A DNA stretch of 25,948 nucleotides from Hypsibius dujardini (lineage: Eukaryota > Tardigrada > Eutardigrada > Parachela > Hypsibiidae), in assembly GCA_001579985.1 (NCBI GenBank), contig LRSR01014119.1:1-25948 (forward strand), given 5' to 3'. Of the stretch, positions 20,399 through 25,948 are shown piece after piece. Position 1 is the first letter of the stretch. The number at the start of each line of letters is the position of its first letter. The notes beneath the pieces are model-generated. The model had not been told where the DNA came from. It saw only the letters and a program-made list of their open reading frames with translations, and did not search any database. The translations under genes were made by a program, and so were the position numbers.

Positions 20399-20440
20399 AT
20401 CTGCTATTCGTTGCATCTATCGATGCAACGAATAGCAGAT
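20399..20440. repeat. 42-bp near-perfect palindrome
   Basis: Nineteen bases, ATCTGCTATTCGTTGCATC, are followed after a TATC loop by their exact complement. It could form a hairpin or cruciform, or be the remnant of a small TIR element. Confidence 0.85.
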
Positions 20441-20570
20441 AATACCGCACTATTGCCAGTGAATTTATTTACGGCCGAAAATCGTTCGAGAAATTTCGTT
20501 GTCGACAAGCGCAGACATATGAACAGTGCTGCCATCTTGCGGATGCACATGGGCAGGTAAGTAGTCAGTA

Positions 20571-20748
20571 CCAGGCAAACGCTCTGGGTTGAACCACTTA
20601 CATGGGTTGAATCAGTCGGGTGGCGGAGGGCGCCGCAGGCGGTGTGTGATCAGCTGGATGAGTGTTGTTTACAATTTACACTCGTGGCGCCCTCCGCCAC
20701 CCGACCGATTCAACCCATGTAGTGATTCAACCCAGAGCGTTTGCCTGG
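20571..20748. mobile_element. MITE-like element with TA flanks and long TIRs (178 bp)
   Basis: Inverted repeats of about 60 bp begin CCAGGCAAACGCTCTGGGTT, continue through ACATGGGTTGAATC and GTCGGGTGGCGGAGGGCGCC, and leave a spacer of about 55 bases. TA flanks are at 20569-20570 and 20749-20750. No coding capacity. Confidence 0.85.
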
Positions 20749-21470
20749 TAAATATTATTTATATTTAGCGAAGCTGCAGGAATAATTAATTAAACATTTT
20801 CTGTACTGTGAAGCTTTGACAATGTCAAAGAAAATGTTGCCAACTAGATGGGATAGAAAGCAAGACAATAATCCCGTTGTAGAGTTCTGACGATTGTTTG
20901 GGAAAACCAAGGTGAAACTTTGCAGTAAATTAGTGGGGATCGAGACGCTAGGGGGAGCCACTCGCGTGTTGGTACACGAGTGAAAAAAACCCACAACAAA
21001 GCCGTGTCGAGGATGAAATATTTCTTTTCCACGCAAATAGCCATAACTTTCCTTCTTTTTTGTCTGTAAAAGCTTACATGGTGCCAATCGAAAGGTGATC
21101 TAGTTTTGTAAATGCTGGAACAAAGAAAAAAAAAACATTTTCGTTAAGATTTTGCTGACCTAATTGAAAATGAAATGACTGTTCTGGCTCAAATGAATAA
21201 CTCAAATAAATCAATCAACGAAGTACTAGCACTCTTCGTTGCCATTTGGCGAACACGTGCGCCCCCTGCTTTCCTCTCATACATGACCAACATGACACTT
21301 GTCTATGGCAGCTTTGAGGCTATATAAAAAAAACTTATCTCTGAGAACCTCTACACCTTTTACAATACGAGGAGAGTTTTGGTGGAGGGCATTTTTGCCG
21401 TTAAATGAAGAAATCAGCCAACGGCTGAGTGCATCAATATAACTGTAGCCTTGTGGCCACAGTCAAGCAA

Positions 21471-21668
21471 GCACTGCACACTGCACACTGCACTTCACCG
21501 ATTGCACGCACTGCATACTGCACTGCACCGATTGCGCGCACTGCACACTGCACTGCACTGATTGCGCGCACTGCACACTGCACTGCACTGATTGCGCGCA
21601 CTGCACACTGCACTGCACTGATTACGCGCACTGCATACTGCACTGCAATGATTGCGCGCACTGCACAA
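21471..21668. repeat. 30-bp satellite, about six copies
   Basis: The unit is GCACTGCACACTGCACTGCA followed by CTGATTGCGC, tandemly repeated with few substitutions, directly beyond the 3' end of the aquaglyceroporin gene. Because 30 is divisible by three it yields spurious open frames on both strands. Confidence 0.95.
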
Positions 21669-21885
21669 ATCAATCGAGAGCGACGACCCGCAGCAAGACC
21701 TTCCGCCAGCTGTATAACTTACAGAGTACACACTTGCAGGCATACAATATGGAATTAGTAAAGTCAATTAATACTGTTAGATTTCGCCGTTAGAGACTGG
21801 ACAAATACGTGAACGAGTTAAAAGTGTCACCACAGTGTGGACTTATTCTGTAAATCCTATCATGGGAAGAACGTGACAATACTTT

Positions 21886-23534
21886 TCACATGTTGCAAGT
21901 CTCTTTGGTAATGGTCGCCGTCTTGACAAAGTCCCCGGCATCCATCTCCGGCGGCACCATGGTCTCCACAATGAGCACCTGCTCACGGAAGGTCACAGAG
22001 TGGCCCCAATTATTGCCGATGAAAAACTGGTAGATCAATGCGCCCAGCAGCGCGCCGATGTGCGGCCCGACGACCGGCACCCAAAACCAATTGTAGTCCC
22101 GATGGCTGCAAACGCGCGGAAGAATCAAGTGGACCGAAATATTTCCCCGTGTCGGGCTTTGGTATTGATTATTCATTATTTTGACGGGGAAAAATGCATG
22201 AATTATTGTGCGTTGTACGCGTACCTGAAAGGTGCGGAGCCCCAGCCAGCCATGGCTGTAAATATGCGGGGTGAGAGGTCCCTTGCAGGGTTTATGGGGT
22301 ACCCTGAGGTGGACAATGTTGTGGTTGTTGCATAAATAATGCCTCTCAGAATGACAGTTTTGTCGGAGAATGCGCTTACCGCAGTTGAATCCATAGCTCA
22401 TCCCAATGACCATAACGAGGAGGCCTATGATGGCTGGAATGGCTCCTTTCGGTGGTCGGAGGTTTTTTTCGTCACAGACAGCAAGGATGCCAATCATTAG
22501 GAAGCTGGTCGCAAAGATCTGTAGGGAGTTTCCAATTTGTTATAACGCCTATCTTTCTCTTCTGTGTCTGTGTCTGTGTCTGTGTCTGTATCTGTGTCTG
22601 TGTCTGTGTCTGTGTCTGTGTCTGTGTCTGTGTTGTGTGCTCGTGTATGTGCCCATGTCTAAGGCGACATGCCCACCGACCTGGTCCACCAATCCGTTCT
22701 GCCATGTGACATGCGGTTGCGGGTACGACGCCCAAATCTGCGCGGTTGCATTCCCATAAATGGGGTCCGTCACGCGAAAACCTCCGTCAAAGGCGTCCAA
22801 CGCGTCATGGTAGATTGCGAACAGGATGGCTGACCCGCACAGACAACCGAGATACTGCGCCAGAACGTAGGTGGGCAGACGGCGCCACTGCAGTCGACCC
22901 AGGCAACACCATGCCAAACTGACCGCTGGATTAATATGACCTCCTAAAGTAATCCGTACAATTTAACAAATCCAATTATCTTTAAATTCTTCTCTTGGTC
23001 GTTGAGGTTTACCTGAAACACCGCCCGCGACATAGATCCCAAACATAACCGCCAGTCCGTATCCGATATTGGTGCTAAAGAAGTTATTCGCCTTGCCCGA
23101 GCTGAGGACCACTTCCGCAATCGATCCATTCCCGATCATCTACACATGGCCGTACAAAACAAACCGTATCTCAATAACTATACAGAAAATCTATAAAAAA
23201 AGTGTCTGTCTTAGGGCTCGAGGCTCTCTCTCGATAGACTCTTCTGCCGTGTGGAATAATTCATTGGCAATCCTACACGCAATCTCTCTCACAATATATT
23301 AATACCAGAGCTTGAGTTTATACTTTCGTTTTGGACCTTGACGACTGCATTCCCTCTTCACTTGACGGATAAATAGCCACCCTCACTTATGATCTCCGTG
23401 CCATCACTTACGATGAGGATGAAGGAGCCGAGGAACTCCGCCAGCGCTTCTCGTGCCAGAGTGCTCTCCACCCGGGTCCATCGGCTCATCTGGCTTAAAA
23501 CATTAAGTACCACCGTCATGTCCAGTCTATACAT
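21886..23534 (-). CDS. Aquaglyceroporin (AQP3/7/9/10 group), complete, 6 exons
   Basis: A six-helix membrane channel of the glycerol-permeable aquaporin subfamily, expected to pass water, glycerol and perhaps urea or H2O2. Exons, transcript order: 23534-23412, 23139-23013, 22943-22681, 22518-22380, 22303-22225, 22105-21886; 951 nt, 316 aa, in the usual range. Helix 1 starts in [16 protein letters not shown]. The first pore motif is GGHINPAVS (NPA at 88-90) and the second YPINPARD (NPA 222-224); Asp226 after the Arg is the aquaglyceroporin marker, and the expanded loop before helix 5 fits. An N-glycosylation sequon, NAT at 148-150, lies in extracellular loop C as in AQP3. The first in-frame ATG (MYRLDM) is used; ATGs at codons 6 and 16 are alternatives, the latter at 23489. 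Orthology to one vertebrate AQP cannot be decided. Confidence 0.95.
22561..22633 (-). repeat. TGTGTC hexanucleotide array in aquaglyceroporin intron 3
   Basis: About twelve TGTGTC units on the plus strand in the intron 22519-22680, sense strand GACACA. Confidence 0.95.
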
Positions 23535-23558
23535 CCTTCGAACACACACAGAACGGAT

Positions 23559-23565
23559 CTTTATA
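23559..23565 (-). promoter_or_regulatory. Possible TATA box of the aquaglyceroporin gene
   Basis: TATAAAG on the minus strand stands 24-31 bases before the first in-frame ATG. If it is active, transcription would start at or just after that ATG, favouring a downstream start codon. Motif and spacing only. Confidence 0.3.
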
Positions 23566-24325
23566 AGCGACTAAGCGAATCAAGGGAGAGAGCCTACAAG
23601 TTAAGGCAGAAAGAACGTCCCAGTTCAGGCACGGAATGCGCAGTCCGAAGAAATGGATGATTAAAGAATGCCTCGACCGCGACCCGTTGGCATTACTGAC
23701 CTCATGATATGCTTGAGGGGGGGGGGAAGTAGTGTGATGGATGAGCGGGCAAACTGACAGACCGACTGCTGCCAGGAAGGTGGTGAATAAATTCCGAGTT
23801 TACAGTTTACAGTTTCGCTGTGAGGGAAAATAAACATGTCGGATCATACGGATGGGTTGACTCTGCGGGTTTACATTTTGTGAGTGTATACTGTCTGCTG
23901 CTCTATTCTTCGGGCAGGTGAAGTGGGTGGTGTCAGCTGGCACACATGGGTGCTTTTTTGTGTTGTTTCTGTGTGACGCCTGGAAGGGTCCTGCAGTCCT
24001 GCCAGGCGCGGGCGCGCGGGATGGGTAGAATGACAAAGCCCGAAGAATGCTCTTTGTCAGCGTTAGTTGTCATATATTATTCTGGGTAGAGTCCCCTGCG
24101 CCTATATGATTTGTCATGGAAGGTATGTCGATTGCTGTTCGACATTACTTCGAGTGCAAACGTGTTCGATGGCGCCAAGGTGTAATGTTCACAGGGTCGT
24201 TGTCCAAGAATGTCTTAACCAGTGACATTGAAAGGCGCACACACTCACCGTCAGCACAGACCATTTTTGGGACCTTTGGACTAATTATGTTGGGTCTGTC
24301 AGCGTGCCAGCATATGTGTCTGCAT

Positions 24326-24410
24326 TTGTGTCTGTGTCTGTGTCTGTGTCTGTGTCTGTGTCTGTGTCCTCTGTCTGTATGCTGGGTGTGTCTGTGGCTG
24401 TGTCTGTGTC
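24326..24410. repeat. TGTGTC hexanucleotide array, interrupted
   Basis: TGTGTC units at 24326-24367 and again to about 24410 after a short interruption; same hexamer as at 22561 and, inverted, at 25357. Confidence 0.9.
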
Positions 24411-25051
24411 TCTTTGCGTTAATAGTTAGTATGTTGATACGCACGATACCGAGGATGTCGTGATAGAAGGCCTCATGTGACAAAACTTTTTGCAGTGAAA
24501 GAGTTTTTCTTACAGAAAAAATCCATCACGCTCTCCAGATGCCATCCTGACGCACACGTCCCTCCGCAAGCTCTTGAGTGTCTTTACGCCCTTGATCATC
24601 CTTAAATGCGGATGATGAATTTGATGAACCAGCCGGTTGATTGAATTAATCGGCTGAACGCGTCCTTCCCATGTGGGTCTCAGTCCCATGTTTGCTTGAC
24701 ATGTTGTGTAAGTAATTCCTGCCATTTGCCATAGCGGGGCTTAGCTTCGGCTTCAATTCGCGTATGATGCACAGTTGGAAAAATCTGAATCCCACTCCCG
24801 CGCACGAAGGAGTTGATGTTTTATTGACACGCAGAGTTGATGTTTTATTGAACCGACAGACAAGCGGGATCGTCGCTACTACCAATACACCGCACAAACG
24901 CCGGAAACGGAAGTACTTAGCGAAGTCCCGTTTGTGTGTTCACTGGGACTTGCTCTTTTCGGGGTTATGCGCCTCGTTTCCGTTCCCACAGACACACTTA
25001 GGCATGATAATTTGCTAAGAATAACGCAGTTTCAAGAGCTGATCTACAATC

Positions 25052-25057
25052 TTTATT
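25052..25057 (-). terminator. Putative polyadenylation signal of the rightmost gene
   Basis: AATAAA on the minus strand (TTTATT on plus), about 157 nt beyond the stop codon at 25214. Confidence 0.5.
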
Positions 25058-25213
25058 GATTCCGGTGTTTTAAAATCATTGTGAATAAATTTCTAGAAGT
25101 CTCTCAAGGGTCAGATTTCTGCTGTGGTTTCTGTGGTTCGGCGCGCCAATGTCGTCGTCTTAATTCTTTAGTTTGTACAGTACGATACACAAAGTCGAGT
25201 AAAGCGGGCGTAA

Positions 25214-25948
25214 TCAGAGACTTGTATTCCGGATGAACAATCCCGCAAACGCCAGCGCAAGCTCCAGTACGCCCACTCCAATTTGGATCATATTAAGAGT
25301 TAGCGTGACCTTTAAACAATGCAAAATCGTGCATTAATCGAGGAGAGTTGTCGAGAGACAGACACAGACACAGACACAGACACAGACACAGACACAGACA
25401 CAGACACAGACACAGACACAGACACAGACAAGGAGACTATGGTTATTTATAGCTATTATATTGTCTGTTATCCGTCGCAACGATGGTCATTACATACCAA
25501 AACGGGCCCTTTAATGTACTCCAGGTGCTCCTCATAGAAAGCCCACCAGAGCGATAAAACGTAAACGAGGTAGCCGCTGACTCCCAGCAGACTGGAAGAC
25601 ATGAGGATTGCCACGGCGTTCAGGATTTTCAGCACGCAAAAGTGCTCTGACAGGTCGGGTAGCGTGGACCCCGTCACGAACTTGCCGGCACCTGTGGACG
25701 TAAACCGAAGGGAGTAATGATCCACCCAAGGGATGGTACATAGCTCAACCCACACACACACATGTGTACAGCTCGCATCCTTGTCCTGAGATTGTGTGTG
25801 TATGCGTATGTAAATAAATGTCTGCTATACGAACTCCCACGTCCATTCTTACCAACGTCCCAGCAAGACACACACAGGTCTCCACGGATGGGGGGGACAG
25901 AGAGAAGACAAATCCGGAAACCTTACCTATACATAGTACTCCCTGGAC
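25214..25948 (-). CDS. Unidentified small multi-span membrane protein, 3' part (three exons)
   Basis: Exons, transcript order: 25948-25927 (cut by the window edge), 25691-25498, 25309-25214. Phases agree (1, 0), giving about 103 C-terminal residues without stops: VQGVLCIGAGKFVTGS..., a hydrophobic segment LNAVAILMSSSLLGVSGYLV, a Trp-rich turn SLWWAFYEEHLEYIKG, then a last helix MIQIGVGVLELALAFAGLFI and a short polar tail RNTSL. The splice sites GTAAGG, GTATGT and CCACAG are good; the last acceptor (TTTAAAG) is weaker. I do not recognise the family with confidence; the spacing of helices and the GVLEL-type last helix recall tetraspan proteins of the MS4A/CD20 type, but claudin-like or other small tetraspan families remain possible. 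An AATAAA follows at 25057. Confidence 0.7.
25357..25430 (-). repeat. GACACA hexanucleotide array in last intron
   Basis: About twelve GACACA units on plus (TGTGTC on the sense strand) in the intron 25310-25497. Confidence 0.95.

Larger units (their letters stand above)
19599..21885. other. Intergenic region between NOX5 and the aquaglyceroporin
   Basis: It holds the NOX5 promoter side, two TIR elements with TA flanks, a 42-bp palindrome and a 30-bp satellite, all listed separately. Open frames here are short, lack family similarity or come from the satellite. Confidence 0.6.
23568..25213. other. Intergenic region upstream of the aquaglyceroporin
   Basis: No gene is supported. It contains a G9-type run (23718-23728), a TGACAAAG ... 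CTTTGTCA inverted pair near 24031-24059, a TGTGTC array (24326-24410), a short GTTGATGTTTTATTGA duplication (24812-24851) and the 3' flank of the rightmost gene. Confidence 0.55.

Noticed and set aside
20755-21087. 110-codon minus-strand frame as a gene
   Set aside because: No family similarity, no splice continuation, and composition like the surrounding intergenic DNA.
21471-21668. CRISPR array suspicion because of regular 30-bp repeats
   Set aside because: There are no unique spacers, the units are directly contiguous, and the genome is eukaryotic.
21434-21767. Repetitive open frames with AVRAISAVQC-like units
   Set aside because: They come from the 30-bp satellite, whose length is divisible by three; no start context, splice partners or family match.
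24116-24463. 115-codon plus-strand frame with Cys-Leu repeats
   Set aside because: The second half is the TGTGTC array and the first half has no supporting similarity.

Overview
The window is nuclear DNA from an intron-rich, fairly compact animal genome. All six genes are split by GT-AG introns, many only 60-300 bases long, and the introns carry tetranucleotide and hexanucleotide arrays (CTGT/GACA, GATT, TGTGTC). The gene families (SLC22 transporter, XRCC1, complex I B17/NDUFB6, NOX5, aquaglyceroporin) point to a bilaterian invertebrate. The B17 protein aligns better with the insect form than the human one, which favours a protostome. I cannot name the species. Nothing prokaryotic, viral or CRISPR-like is present.

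Layout. 213-1430 (+): the last two exons of an SLC22-type organic-ion transporter, cut by the left edge. 1431-3340: intergenic, with a 19-bp-TIR element, a 0.54-kb foldback element and a 210-bp, about 98% identical tandem duplication of the sequence upstream of XRCC1. 3341-8611 (+): complete XRCC1 DNA-repair scaffold, 10 exons, 741 aa. 9469-11580 (-): a complete but easily missed five-exon gene for mitochondrial complex I subunit NDUFB6/B17, 188 aa, convergent with XRCC1. 13375-19598 (-): complete NOX5-type, EF-hand NADPH oxidase, 14 exons, 818 aa. 21886-23534 (-): complete aquaglyceroporin, 6 exons, 316 aa. 25214-25948 (-): the 3' part of an unidentified small multi-span membrane protein, cut by the right edge.

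Exon joins were chosen by reading frame, splice sites and family alignment. For XRCC1, NDUFB6, NOX5 and the aquaporin the summed exon lengths are exact multiples of three with no internal stop.

The non-coding part is rich in inverted-repeat structures: three short TIR elements are flanked by TA on both sides with different termini, a fourth has one degenerate end, and larger foldbacks and near-perfect palindromes also occur. I see no transposase. The genes do not form a pathway in an operon sense. Four of them touch oxidant biology (superoxide/H2O2 production, possible H2O2/glycerol permeation, complex I, repair of oxidised DNA), but this is most likely coincidental synteny.
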